A DNA stretch of 64,000 bases from an uncultured Collinsella sp. (lineage in GTDB: Bacteria; Actinomycetota; Coriobacteriia; Coriobacteriales; Coriobacteriaceae), in the NCBI GenBank assembly GCA_958450865.1, contig CAUDNY010000003.1, forward strand, positions 62,001-126,000. Direction: 5' to 3'. A model generated the notes under the pieces. The model worked only from the letters and a program-made list of their open reading frames with translations, ran no database searches and was not told where the DNA came from. Both the position numbers and the translations under genes were made by a program. Shown one piece after another: positions 15,424-24,305 of this stretch (positions within the stretch are counted from its first letter, which is position 1; each line of letters begins with the position of its first letter).

Positions 15424-17652
15424 CTAAGCCTGGGGCACCTGACCAGTAGCCAAGATCTGCTCGAGCGCGTCCTCGTCCAGCACGGGCACACCCAACTGCT
15501 CGGCCTTGGTGAGCTTGGAGCCCGCTTTGGGACCGGCGACCAGATAGCTCGTCTTCTTGGACACGCTGCCCGAGACCTTGGCGCCGAGCACCTTGAGCGC
15601 CGCACCCGCCTCGTCGCGCGTGCGGTTGACGAGCGTGCCGGTGAGCACGAAGGTCAGACCCGCAAGCGGCTGTGCGTCGGCAAGCTCGCCTGCCACGCCA
15701 GCGTCGGCCGCGGCTTGCGCGTGCGCGGCGCCCAAGTCGACCTCGAGCGACAGGCCCGCCTGGCGCAGGCGCTCCAGCACGGCAAGGTTCTCGGGCACGG
15801 CCAGGAACTGCTTGACGCTCGCCGCAATCTTGGGACCGATGCCCTCGCACTCGGCGATGTCCTCTTCGCTCGCCAAGATGAGCTTGTCGATCGACAGGAA
15901 TCGCTCGGCGATGACCTCGCCCACGCTCTTGCCCACGTGGCGGATGCCCAGGGCAAACAGCACGCGACCGAGCGGCTGGCTCTTGGACTTGTTGAGCTCG
16001 GCGATGATTTTCTCGGCCGTCTTGAGGCCCACCGGAATGGAATCGCCCTTCTTGACGCCCTTTTTGCTGTTGGAACTCGCGTACACGCGCCCCGTGTCCA
16101 GTCCGGCGATGTCGTCGACCGTGAGCTGGTAGAAGTCCGCGACGTCGTGAATCAGGCCGGCGGCGATCATCTTGTCGACGATCTCGTCGCCTAGGCCATC
16201 AACGTCCATGCAGCCGCGACTCACCCAGTGAAGCAGGCGCTCCTTGAGCTGCGCGGGGCAGTCAATCGACACGCAGCGGTAGGCCACCTCGCCGTCCTCA
16301 TGGACCACAGGGCTGCCGCACACGGGGCAGACCTCGGGCATGTGCCAGTCGACCGAATCGGCCGGGCGCTTGTCGAGCACCGGGCCCACGACCTCGGGGA
16401 TTACGTCGCCTGCCTTGTGCACGATGATAGTGTCGCCCTCGCGCACGTTTTTGCGGCGAATCTCGTCGATGTTGTGCAGCGTGGCGCGCGCGATGGTGGA
16501 GCCGGCAACCGTCACCGGGTCGAACTCGGCGACCGGCGTGAGCACACCAGTGCGGCCCACCTGGATGCGAATTTCGCGCAGAACGGTCTGCTTTTCCTCG
16601 GGTGGGAACTTAAAGGCAATGGCCCAGCGCGGCGCGCGGGCGGTAAAGCCCAGGTCGAGCTGCTGCTGGAAGCTATCGACCTTTACAACCACGCCGTCGA
16701 TGTCGTAGTCCAGGTCACCGCGATGCTCGAGCGCCTGGGCACAGAACTCGTGGACCTCGGCCGGCGTGGCGCAGCGGGCCACGTTGGGGTTGACGCTGAA
16801 GCCGGCGCTGCGCAGCCAGTCGAGAAATTCGCGCTGGCTGTGGACGTGCAGCGGGTCGGTATCGGCGATGGCATAGATAAAGGTGGCCAGGTCGCGGCGC
16901 GCCGTGACCTTGGGATCCTTTTGGCGCAGGCTGCCGGCGGCGGCGTTGCGCGGGTTGGCGAAGGGGTCGCGGCCCTCGGCATCGGCCTCGTCGTTTAGGC
17001 GCACAAAGCTGCCCTTAGGCATGTAAACCTCGCCGCGTACCTCGATGGTGCGCTCGCGGTCGGCACCCATGTGGGCGAGCGCCGGCTCGGACAGGTGCAT
17101 GGGCACATCCTTGATAGTGCGCACGTTAAGCGACACGTCCTCGCCCGTGGCGCCATCGCCACGTGTGGCCGCACGCACGAAGGTGCCGTTTTGGTAGGTA
17201 AGCGCCACGCCCAGGCCGTCGATCTTAAGCTCGCAGGTATAGGTGACGCTGCCGGCACCGAGCGCATCCTCAGTGCGTTGGAGCCACGCGTCGAGCTCGT
17301 CCAGGTCCATGGCATCGTCCATGGAATACATGCGCGCCATGTGCGTGACCGGCGTAAACTGCTCGCTCACGTAGCCGCCCACGCGCTGGGTATAGCTGTC
17401 GGGCGTCACCAGATCGGGGTAGGCCGCCTCGATTTCCTGCAGCTCAACGAGCATTTTGTCAAAGGCAGCGTCCGTGATCTCGGGCGCGTCGAGCATGTAG
17501 TAGCGATAGGCGTGGTAATCGAGCTCGTGGCGCAACTCAGCCGCGCGCGCGGCGGCCTGGGCACGGGCATCGGCCGGTGCGGCGGCATCCGCGCTCGCGG
17601 GCGTTTTGGTATCGATGTCCACGCCGTCACCAAACAGGCTCGATTGCTCCAT
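15424..17652 (-). CDS. ligA: NAD-dependent DNA ligase LigA
   Basis: A 742-residue ligase that seals nicks in replication and repair. In order: domain Ia with HAYRYYMLD (NMN binding), the adenylation domain with active-site Lys143 in ELKIDGLG, an OB fold, a four-Cys zinc finger (CPVCG...CVSIDCPAQ, about 430-455), the helix-hairpin-helix domain, and a C-terminal BRCT domain (about 660-735) preceded by an Ala-rich linker. The N-terminus has an Ala-rich extension of about 35 residues before the conserved part. ATG at 17652 has AAGGAG about 8 bases upstream. It is a single leftward gene; length is slightly above the usual 670 because of the linker and extension. Confidence 0.96.
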   Translation of the reverse strand: MEQSSLFGDGVDIDTKTPASADAAAPADARAQAAARAAELRHELDYHAYRYYMLDAPEITDAAFDKMLVELQEIEAAYPDLVTPDSYTQRVGGYVSEQFTPVTHMARMYSMDDAMDLDELDAWLQRTEDALGAGSVTYTCELKIDGLGVALTYQNGTFVRAATRGDGATGEDVSLNVRTIKDVPMHLSEPALAHMGADRERTIEVRGEVYMPKGSFVRLNDEADAEGRDPFANPRNAAAGSLRQKDPKVTARRDLATFIYAIADTDPLHVHSQREFLDWLRSAGFSVNPNVARCATPAEVHEFCAQALEHRGDLDYDIDGVVVKVDSFQQQLDLGFTARAPRWAIAFKFPPEEKQTVLREIRIQVGRTGVLTPVAEFDPVTVAGSTIARATLHNIDEIRRKNVREGDTIIVHKAGDVIPEVVGPVLDKRPADSVDWHMPEVCPVCGSPVVHEDGEVAYRCVSIDCPAQLKERLLHWVSRGCMDVDGLGDEIVDKMIAAGLIHDVADFYQLTVDDIAGLDTGRVYASSNSKKGVKKGDSIPVGLKTAEKIIAELNKSKSQPLGRVLFALGIRHVGKSVGEVIAERFLSIDKLILASEEDIAECEGIGPKIAASVKQFLAVPENLAVLERLRQAGLSLEVDLGAAHAQAAADAGVAGELADAQPLAGLTFVLTGTLVNRTRDEAGAALKVLGAKVSGSVSKKTSYLVAGPKAGSKLTKAEQLGVPVLDEDALEQILATGQVPQA

Positions 17653-17842
17653 AGCGGCACTCCTTCGCTCGATTTCAAACGGATACTAGAGTACCACCGG
17701 TCGCAATGGGGCCGAATAACCCTTTCGAACCGCACCGAATCGGCAGCCGTCAGACCGGGGTGGATCGCGCGATCAAACCATGCCCTTGCCATTTCTAAAT
17801 GATCCGTTTTCCTCCGCCTCCAACGGATCAATAAGAAAAAAA

Positions 17843-17872
17843 GGGGCTGTCCCACGTTGATGGGACAGCCCC
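17843..17872 (-). terminator. Terminator of htrA
   Basis: Perfect 12-bp stem GGGGCTGTCCCA / TGGGACAGCCCC, 6-base loop; on the minus strand it ends in a run of seven T. It lies 31 bases after the htrA stop codon. Confidence 0.9.
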
Positions 17873-17902
17873 CTCTGGCCTCGATATGTGCGATACGACT
17901 CG

Positions 17903-19363
17903 TTAGAAACCCTGACCGTAGCCCTGACCCTGGCCCTGCTGGCCCAGCAGCTCCTCCAGATACTGGCGCAGCTGCTCGTCGGTAATACCGCCGTTGCCAG
18001 TGTCGGTCGAGCTGTCGTTCTGCTGCTGGTTCTGCAGCTCCTCGTCGGAGCCCAGCTCAACCGTGACCTTCTTCTCTTCCTTGCCGCGCATGAGCGTGAT
18101 CTCGACCTTCTCACCCACCTCGTGGCTGCGCAGTGCGATGATCAGGCCATCGGCGCTCGTAATCTCGTCGTCACCCAGCTTGGTGATGACGTCGCCCTCC
18201 TGAATGCCGGCCTTGGCGGCAGGACCGTCTTCGACGACACTTGCCACATACGCGCCGCTATCGGTGCTCAGCTTGTTGGTGCGGGCGTTAAGTGCATTGA
18301 CGCTCGAAAGCGTGGCGCCCAGGTACGGATGCACCGGTGTCTTACCGCCGATGATCTGGTCGGCAATGTTCTTGGCGTAGTTAACGGGAATAGCAAAGCC
18401 CACGCCCGAGCTAGAGCCCGAGTAGCTCTCGATGAGCGAGTTAATACCCACGAGCTCGCCGTTGTCGTTGACGAGCGCGCCGCCGGAGTTGCCCGGGTTG
18501 ATGGCGGCATCGGTCTGAATCATGTTGGCATAGATGGTGTTACCGTTGGTAGAGCTCATGGCCGTGGAGCGATACAGCGCCGAGACGATACCGGTGGAGA
18601 CAGACTGCTCGTTGCCAAACGGCGAACCGATCGCCATGACCCACTCGCCCACGTTGAGCTTGGAGGAGTCGCCGATCTCGATCGGCGTGAGCTTGGAGGC
18701 GTCGGCGTCCTTGAGCTTGATGACGGCGAGGTCGCTCGAGGCATCGTTGCCCACGAACTCGGCCTCGTACGTGGTTCCGTCGTCCATGGTAACCACGTAC
18801 TGATCGTAGCCATCGACCACATGATTGTTGGTGAGGATGTGGCCCTCGGTATCGAGCACAACGCCCGAGCCGACGCTGCCCGAGTTGTCCGACTCGTCGG
18901 CAGACTGCGAAAGCGAGCCATTCTGGCTGCCGCTCGAAGTGGCGGTAATGGAAACCACGGAGGGCAGGGCCTTGGCAGAAACGGCCTCGGCCAGCGTAGT
19001 GTCCTCGGAATCGATGGTGATCTTTTGCGTCGATGAACCCGAAGCACCCGCCGTCACGGCATTCTTGCCGCCACCGATATCGAGCGTGCCGCTCATAATG
19101 AGCGCAATGACCAGCAGGGCGCCGCAGGCACAGCCGGCAAGCGCCGTAATAAAGATCGGCAGCTTTTTGGTCTTGGTCTTGACCACCGTGTGCTTGTTCA
19201 CGACCTGCTGACCGCCCAGCGGCTGGCCGGTCTGTGTGTCATAGGCCTGCACGTAGGGAATGTTGCCGTCGGCAGGCGTCGACTCCACCTGCACGCGCGG
19301 CTGCTGCTGAGTCTCGCCGGCATTGCCAACATCCTGGGGACGCTGGGAATCGTTCTCGCTCAT
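17903..19363 (-). CDS. htrA: HtrA/DegP-type serine protease with PDZ domain
   Basis: A 486-residue membrane-anchored protease that degrades misfolded exported proteins. A disordered Gln-rich N-terminus (1-65) is followed by one membrane helix (about 70-92), so the catalytic part faces outside. The trypsin-like domain has the triad His181 (LTNNHVVDG), Asp211 (SSDLAVIKL) and Ser293 (GNSGGAL). One PDZ domain occupies about 375-450 (GAYVASV...AGIQEGDVI). The Gly/Gln-rich tail ends GYGQGF. ATG at 19363 is preferred because AAAGGAT lies 8 bases upstream; an in-frame start at 19402 would add 13 unconserved residues. It forms a single transcription unit ended by a strong terminator. Confidence 0.93.
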   Translation of the reverse strand: MSENDSQRPQDVGNAGETQQQPRVQVESTPADGNIPYVQAYDTQTGQPLGGQQVVNKHTVVKTKTKKLPIFITALAGCACGALLVIALIMSGTLDIGGGKNAVTAGASGSSTQKITIDSEDTTLAEAVSAKALPSVVSITATSSGSQNGSLSQSADESDNSGSVGSGVVLDTEGHILTNNHVVDGYDQYVVTMDDGTTYEAEFVGNDASSDLAVIKLKDADASKLTPIEIGDSSKLNVGEWVMAIGSPFGNEQSVSTGIVSALYRSTAMSSTNGNTIYANMIQTDAAINPGNSGGALVNDNGELVGINSLIESYSGSSSGVGFAIPVNYAKNIADQIIGGKTPVHPYLGATLSSVNALNARTNKLSTDSGAYVASVVEDGPAAKAGIQEGDVITKLGDDEITSADGLIIALRSHEVGEKVEITLMRGKEEKKVTVELGSDEELQNQQQNDSSTDTGNGGITDEQLRQYLEELLGQQGQGQGYGQGF

Positions 19364-19534
19364 AGCTGCGATCCTTTCGTCAAATAACCAAAGGCCCGCC
19401 AAACACGTGGTGGGCCATCATTGTTCACGTTGAGTTGTACCCCAATATGCGGGCGCAAGTGTATGAGAACGCAATCTTTTAGGAAGGCTTAAGTTCTGTT
19501 GCAGGCCCAAAAAGGAACCCGCACCTGCGTCAAA

Positions 19535-19569
19535 ACCACCACAAAAGTGCCTGTCCCCTTTGTGGTGGA
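19535..19569. repeat. Inverted repeat, family A
   Basis: ACCACCACAAAAG...CCTTTGTGGTGG around tgcctgtcc. Its right edge is 3 bases from the stop codon of the OmpR-type regulator gene (19573). Confidence 0.8.
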
Positions 19570-19572
19570 AAT

Positions 19573-20235
19573 CTAGTCCTTAAACAGATAGCCCACGCCG
19601 CGGACGGTGGTGATGTGTGCCGCGATCTGCGGGCCCACCTTGGAGCGGATGCGTCGGATGTGCACGTCGACGGTACGCGTGCCGCCGCAGTACTCAAAGC
19701 CCCACACGCGGTGCAGCAGCACTTCGCGGCTGTAGGCGCGGTTGGGGTGCGTCGCCAAAAAGCTCAGCAGCGAGTACTCCATCAGCGTCAGGTCGATGGG
19801 CTCGTTATCGAGTGTCACCTGGTAGGTAGCCAGGTTAATCTCGAGGTTATCGATATTGAGCACATCGTCGGCGGTGACGGTCTCCTCCTCGCCCATCAGG
19901 CGCTGCGCGCGAGCCTTGAGCTCATTGGGCGTCGCCGTGGGGCATACAAAGTCGGCATGCGCGTGATTCGGCAGGCGCAGGGTGCCGAGCGCCTCGTCGT
20001 CGACGATCACCAGCATGGGGACACCGCCGCGATCGTCAAGCCACTTGGCAATCTGATCGATGCGGTCGCTGCGGATGCCATCGGAATCGAGGATCAGCAG
20101 GTCAAAGTCATGCGCCGCAGTCGGCGAATCGGGAGTGGCCAGGCTCACCTCGACACCCAGGGTGGTCGTCAGGCTGCGGGCAAACTCGTGGAAGCGCGTC
20201 GTGCGCGCCATGAACAGGGCACTCTTTTCGGACAT
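19573..20235 (-). CDS. OmpR-family response regulator, GlnR-like
   Basis: A 220-residue DNA-binding regulator. The N-terminal receiver-like domain (about 1-115) has LILDSDG with Asp50 at the phosphorylation position but weak conservation of the other acidic residues. The winged-helix DNA-binding domain (about 125-218) is well conserved (LTLMEYSLLSFLATHPNRAYSREVLL...RTVDVHIRRIRSKVG...GYLFKD). No histidine kinase is adjacent. It lies just downstream of, and on the same strand as, the glutamine synthetase gene (50 bases). That arrangement, with an atypical receiver, recalls GlnR of Actinomycetota, the global nitrogen regulator, so a nitrogen role is inferred. ATG at 20235 with GGAGG about 5 bases upstream is preferred over in-frame codons reaching into glnA. 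Confidence 0.8.
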   Translation of the reverse strand: MSEKSALFMARTTRFHEFARSLTTTLGVEVSLATPDSPTAAHDFDLLILDSDGIRSDRIDQIAKWLDDRGGVPMLVIVDDEALGTLRLPNHAHADFVCPTATPNELKARAQRLMGEEETVTADDVLNIDNLEINLATYQVTLDNEPIDLTLMEYSLLSFLATHPNRAYSREVLLHRVWGFEYCGGTRTVDVHIRRIRSKVGPQIAAHITTVRGVGYLFKD

Positions 20236-20285
20236 ATCGGCCTCCAAAGAAATGAGCTCAATCGTACTGGAACAAACCAGCGCGA

Positions 20286-21623
20286 TTAGGAGTTCGCCAG
20301 GTAGTGCTTGATCTCCCACTCGGTAATCGTAGACTCAAACTTATGCCACTCGTCGCGCTTCTTTTTGAGGAAGAAGCTGTGGATGTGCTCGCCGAGGGCA
20401 TCCTTCATAAACTGCGAGTCCTCAAACACGTCGAGCGCCTCTTTGAGCGAGCGAGGCAGCGGCGCGTAGCCGGCCTCGACCATCTGACGGTCGGTAAGCT
20501 TGAGCGTCTCGGCCGTGGCCTCGGGCGGGAGTTCCAGCTTGCGCTCGATGCCGTCCAGACCAGCCGCCAGCGTGACGGCGTTGACCAGATACGGGTTGGC
20601 CATGGGGTCGGGACTGCGCAGCTCGATGCGCGTGGACAGCGGCTTGCCGGGCTTGTAGACCGGGATGCGGACCATACTCGCGCGGTTGCGCAGGCCCCAC
20701 GTGGCGTACTGCGGCACGGAGTCGCCACCCGTGGTGATGCGCTTGTACGAGTTGACCGTGGGGTTGGTGATGGCGCTAATCTCGCGCGCGTGCGCTAAGA
20801 TGCCGGCCATGTAGTGCTTGGCGATTTCGGAGAGGTGGTACTTCTCGTCGTCCTCGCCCCAAAAGACGTTGTTGCCGTCGTGGTCGAACAGCGACTGATG
20901 CAAAAACATGGCGCTGCCGTCCTCGCCCGCCAACGGCTTGGGCATAAAGGAGGCGTGGCAACCGCTCTCGTAGGCCTGCTGCTTAATGATGAGTTTGGCC
21001 GTGGTGATAGCGTCGGACATGCTCAGGGCCTCGGCGTGACGCAGGCTCATGCCATGCTGCGAGCGACCGGCGGCGTGGAAGGTGTACTCCACGGGCACGG
21101 ACATCTTCTCGAGCGTGAGGACCGTGTTGCGACGCAGGTCGCGGGCAGCATCACTCACCGAAAGATCGAAGTAGCCCACGTTGTCGAGCGGCTCGGGGGT
21201 GTGCTCGTCGGGGAAGTAGTAATACTCCAGCTCGGCGCCCACGTTGAGCAGATAGCCGGCCTTCTCGGCCTTGCGGAACATGCGGCGCAGGGCATCGCGC
21301 GGGTCGCCGGCGAACGGTTTGCGATCGGGAGTGCACACATCGCAGAACACGCGGGCGACGCCGTTGTGGCTCGGGCGCCACGGCAGGATTTGGAAGGTCG
21401 AAGCATCGGGGAATGCGAGCATGTCGGCTTCCTCGGGCGTGGCAAAGCCCTCGATAGCGGAGCCGTCAAAGCCAATACCCTCCTCAAAAGCGACCTCGAG
21501 GTCCTCGGGGCTAATGGCAAAGTTCTTGAGGCGGCCGAGAATGTCGACAAACCACAGACGCACAAAGCGGATGTCACGCTGCTCTACGGAGCGGAGTACG
21601 TAATCGATGTTCTGCTGGTTCAT
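20286..21623 (-). CDS. glnA: Glutamine synthetase type I family protein, divergent active site
   Basis: A 445-residue member of glutamine synthetase I, which joins glutamate and ammonia using ATP. FDGSAIEGF (52-60), AELEYYYF (130-137), CHASFMPKP, NPTVNSYKR, NRASMVRIP and RIELRSPDP are present. Aligned by eye to Bacillus subtilis GlnA, however, the HHEVAPGQHEI segment reads FHAAGRSQHGM, so two metal-binding Glu become Ala184 and Gly191, and the metal-binding His in GSGMH becomes Phe240. Three of six metal ligands are thus missing while Glu131, Glu133 and the Glu of RIELRS remain. No adenylylation-site Tyr segment is seen. It may have altered specificity or a non-catalytic role. ATG at 21623 has GAAAGGGGAG just upstream. 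A GlnR-like regulator gene follows it. Confidence 0.85.
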   Translation of the reverse strand: MNQQNIDYVLRSVEQRDIRFVRLWFVDILGRLKNFAISPEDLEVAFEEGIGFDGSAIEGFATPEEADMLAFPDASTFQILPWRPSHNGVARVFCDVCTPDRKPFAGDPRDALRRMFRKAEKAGYLLNVGAELEYYYFPDEHTPEPLDNVGYFDLSVSDAARDLRRNTVLTLEKMSVPVEYTFHAAGRSQHGMSLRHAEALSMSDAITTAKLIIKQQAYESGCHASFMPKPLAGEDGSAMFLHQSLFDHDGNNVFWGEDDEKYHLSEIAKHYMAGILAHAREISAITNPTVNSYKRITTGGDSVPQYATWGLRNRASMVRIPVYKPGKPLSTRIELRSPDPMANPYLVNAVTLAAGLDGIERKLELPPEATAETLKLTDRQMVEAGYAPLPRSLKEALDVFEDSQFMKDALGEHIHSFFLKKKRDEWHKFESTITEWEIKHYLANS

Positions 21624-21757
21624 GTCGCTCCCCTTTCTTTCGGGCGGGTTTCGACTGGTCTATATCGCAGATACTATCGCAGAAAAATGTTTCCGCAGGG
21701 TTAAAGCGTATCAAGCGCTCAAAAAACGTGCGCGAACAGGCAGTTGCGAACGAGTAG

Positions 21758-22780
21758 TTAGCGCGAGGTCGAAGCGCGGTGTTCGATGTGGCCGGGGACC
21801 TCGATGCGCTTGGGGGCGAGCTTTGCGGCGTCGCCCACCGTAGTGGTAACGACGTCGATGCGCTCGGACAGGCGCTCGACCACGCGCTCGGCAATGGTGA
21901 GGGTGTCCTGCGCGGCCGTGGTCACACCGCCAAAGAGCACGTGGTTCCAGGGATAGTCGTCAAACGTTGCGATCTTGAGACCCGCCGGCAACGAAGGTCC
22001 CAACTGTGCCAGCGCCTCGGTCAGGCGCAGGAAGACCAGACCGTTGACGGCAATGAGGCCGAGCTTTTTACCCGCATAGCCGCGGATGGTCTCGTCCAGG
22101 CGACTGACACCCGTGGCGCCACCGTCGGCCAGGGTGACGACCTCGCCCGCAAGACCGCGGCGCGAAAGCTCATCGGCAAAGGCCTCGGCGCGCTCGCGAC
22201 GCACGGGGCTGTCATCGCTTGCCTCGGTGAGCAGGCACAGGCGCTCGCTGCCAGCAGCGGCCAAGGCGTCTACCAGGCCGGCAACCAGCTCGCGGTTGTT
22301 AGAGGTCACCAGATCGATGCCACCGTCGGCAACATCGCGGTCGAGCAGCACGACGGGCAGGCGCCCCGCAGCCGCGGCAATCGCCTCGTCATTGCCGCCA
22401 CAGGTATTGACGACCAGGCCGTCCACACCGGCATCGATAAGTCTGGTGAGCGACTCTGCTTCCTTGGCGGAATCATTGCCGCTAATGGCAGTCATAAGCG
22501 AGCAGCCGCGCGCGGCGGCACTAGCGGAAAGCCCTTCGAGCATGGCGCTGGAGAACGGGTTAGCAATGTCGGCCAAGATCACGCCGATGAGGTTGGTGCG
22601 CGAGCTGCGCAGATTGCGCGCGGCGGCACGTGGACGATAGCCGGTGCGCTCGATAACCGCCGCGATGCGAGCGCGGGTTTCCTCGGTCATCTGCCCGGGG
22701 CGGTTGTTGAGATAGCGCGAGACCGTGGCCGGGCTCACGCCCGCCTCGGCGGCAATGTCCTTGATTCTCATCTGCGCCAT
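21758..22780 (-). CDS. LacI-family transcriptional regulator (likely of kdgK-eda)
   Basis: A 340-residue repressor. The LacI helix-turn-helix and hinge are at the N-terminus (RIKDIAAEAGVSPATVSRYL, then RPRAAARNLRS). The sugar-binding domain (about 62-330) begins NLIGVILADIANPFSS. It is divergent from kdgK. The shared 235-base spacer holds CGAAA-N4-TTTCG palindromes of the LacI operator type, so it probably represses kdgK-eda and itself. ATG at 22780 has GGGGT 6 bases upstream; ATG at 22771 is an alternative that loses only three residues. The inducer is likely an intermediate of the 2-keto-3-deoxygluconate route, inferred from position only. Confidence 0.88.
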   Translation of the reverse strand: MAQMRIKDIAAEAGVSPATVSRYLNNRPGQMTEETRARIAAVIERTGYRPRAAARNLRSSRTNLIGVILADIANPFSSAMLEGLSASAAARGCSLMTAISGNDSAKEAESLTRLIDAGVDGLVVNTCGGNDEAIAAAAGRLPVVLLDRDVADGGIDLVTSNNRELVAGLVDALAAAGSERLCLLTEASDDSPVRRERAEAFADELSRRGLAGEVVTLADGGATGVSRLDETIRGYAGKKLGLIAVNGLVFLRLTEALAQLGPSLPAGLKIATFDDYPWNHVLFGGVTTAAQDTLTIAERVVERLSERIDVVTTTVGDAAKLAPKRIEVPGHIEHRASTSR

Positions 22781-22843
22781 AGCGCACCCCGTTTCCCAAT
22801 TGTCGGCAGTCTGAGCCATTTTAGGCATTTTTTTAAAAATCTC

Positions 22844-22911
22844 GCTTGCAAAACGTTGTAGATGAGTATACTACAACTCGAAACGAAACCGATTTCGTAA
22901 ACCGATTTCGG
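22844..22911 (+). promoter_or_regulatory. kdgK promoter with LacI-type operators
   Basis: A -10 box TATACT (22867-22872) with a CTTGCA -35-like box 16 bases upstream. It overlaps an inverted repeat GTTGTAG (22855-22861) / CTACAAC (22871-22877). Downstream lie CGAAACCGATTTCG (22884-22897) and a second half, AAACCGATTTCGG (22899-22911), fitting LacI-family operators. The regulator gene is divergent from here. Confidence 0.6.
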
Positions 22912-22916
22912 CAAGT

Positions 22917-22970
22917 GTTGGCACGGAGGTGCAAAGATGTACCCTACCGTCTTGGCACCTCCGTGCCAAC
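22917..22970. repeat. Inverted repeat in the kdgK leader
   Basis: Perfect 16-bp arms GTTGGCACGGAGGTGC and its complement with a 22-base loop, inside the presumed 5' untranslated leader of kdgK, 45 bases before the start codon. Confidence 0.75.
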
Positions 22971-23015
22971 GCCATATCAAAGGTGTACGCACGAGCAAGA
23001 AGGAGCTGCGCGACC

Positions 23016-24050
23016 ATGGGTAAAACGGTTCTTACCTTCGGCGAGATCATGATGAGGCTCTCGCCCAAAGATCATCTGCGCATTGAGCAGGCGACCGAGT
23101 TTGATGTCCGCTACGGCGGCGCCGAGGCCAACACCGCGCTTTCCCTGGCCTACCAGGGTGACAAGGCAGCTTACGTCTCCGTTGTCCCGGCCAACCGTCT
23201 GGGCGAGTGCGCCCTGCGTTCGCTGAAGGTCTACGACGTCGATACCTCACGCGTCGTGCGCCAGGGCGACCGTCTTGGCTCCTATGTGTTTGAGGTCGGC
23301 GCCTCGCAGCGCGGCAACGGCTGCGTCTACGACCGCAAGTACTCTGCCATCAACATGGCCAAGCGCGACGTCTTTGACTGGGACGAGATCCTCAAGGGTG
23401 TCGATGTCTTCTACTTCTCCGGCGTGACGCCCGCCGTCTCCGACGAGATGGCCGCCGCCTGCAAGGATGCCCTCACCGCCTGCCGCGCCAAAGGCATCAC
23501 CACCGTGTGCGACGTGAACTATCGCGGCAAGATGTGGTCGCCCGAGAAGTCGCAGGCCACCATGAAGGAACTCCTGCCGCTCGTTGACATCTGCATTGCC
23601 AACGACGAGGACGCTCCTGCCGGCCTCGGTATGACCTGCGTCTCCGGCTCCCTTGCCCACGGCATCGAGGAGCGCGACACCTACGTCGAGATGGCCCGTC
23701 AGATCTGCGCCGAGTACGGTTGCAAGAAGGTCGCCTCGGTCGTCCGCAACATCTCCTGCGTCGAGCGCTCCATCTGGATGGGCATGCTCTATGACGCCGA
23801 GAGCGGCGAGCACTGGTTCTCCCCCGCCCACGACGTGCACGTGCTCGAGGGCGTTGCCGCCGGCGACGCTTTCAACGCCGGCCTGGTCCATGCCCTCATC
23901 AACGACTTCGATCCGCAGGACGCCGTCAACTACGCCATCGCCGCCTCGATCCTCAAGCTCACCATCAAGGGCGATTCCAACCTGGTGACCGCAGACGAGA
24001 TCGCAGCCGTGGCATCCGCCGCCGACGGTGGCACACGCGTCGCCCGTTAA
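23016..24050 (+). CDS. kdgK: 2-keto-3-deoxygluconate kinase (PfkB family)
   Basis: A 344-residue cytoplasmic kinase phosphorylating KDG to 2-keto-3-deoxy-6-phosphogluconate with ATP. The N-terminus TFGEIMMRLSP and RYGGAEANTALSLAYQG carry the PfkB fold and sugar-binding Gly-Gly, and GVAAGDAFNAG (catalytic Asp near residue 284) is the second PfkB signature. ATG at 23016 is supported by AAGGAG 10-12 bases upstream and by family length. It is the first gene of a kdgK-eda unit divergent from a LacI regulator. It joins both uronate branches of the island: galacturonate via UxaA and unsaturated uronate via the KduD/DhuD-like dehydrogenase both deliver KDG. Confidence 0.93.
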   Translation: MGKTVLTFGEIMMRLSPKDHLRIEQATEFDVRYGGAEANTALSLAYQGDKAAYVSVVPANRLGECALRSLKVYDVDTSRVVRQGDRLGSYVFEVGASQRGNGCVYDRKYSAINMAKRDVFDWDEILKGVDVFYFSGVTPAVSDEMAAACKDALTACRAKGITTVCDVNYRGKMWSPEKSQATMKELLPLVDICIANDEDAPAGLGMTCVSGSLAHGIEERDTYVEMARQICAEYGCKKVASVVRNISCVERSIWMGMLYDAESGEHWFSPAHDVHVLEGVAAGDAFNAGLVHALINDFDPQDAVNYAIAASILKLTIKGDSNLVTADEIAAVASAADGGTRVAR

Positions 24051-24123
24051 TTCGTTCCCCATTCCGCGGACTGCAGCTTTCCATACCCATACCTCTGCAG
24101 CCCGCTCCCCGATTCCTCCGGTC

Positions 24124-24255
24124 GGGCAAAACCACCAGTCCCATTCCGGTTTTGCCTGGCACTTCCTATACGACTGGTCGCGCAGCCGGTTTTGAAATTG
24201 CTTGTGACCCCAAGCAGTGCCTCCGATAACCAATCCAAAACCGGCTCATGACCAG
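24124..24255. repeat. Two consecutive inverted repeats between kdgK and eda
   Basis: First hairpin GGCAAAACC (24124-24132) / GGTTTTGCC (24148-24156). The second has imperfect arms: 24174-24194 (CTGGTCGCGCAGCCGGTTTTG) pairs with 24236-24255, over a 41-base centre. They fill most of the 255-base spacer; eda begins 50 bases later. Confidence 0.65.
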
Positions 24256-24305
24256 CATATTTGGCAATCACGCGCCAGCGCGCGCCGTACATCGAAAGGA
24301 ACATC

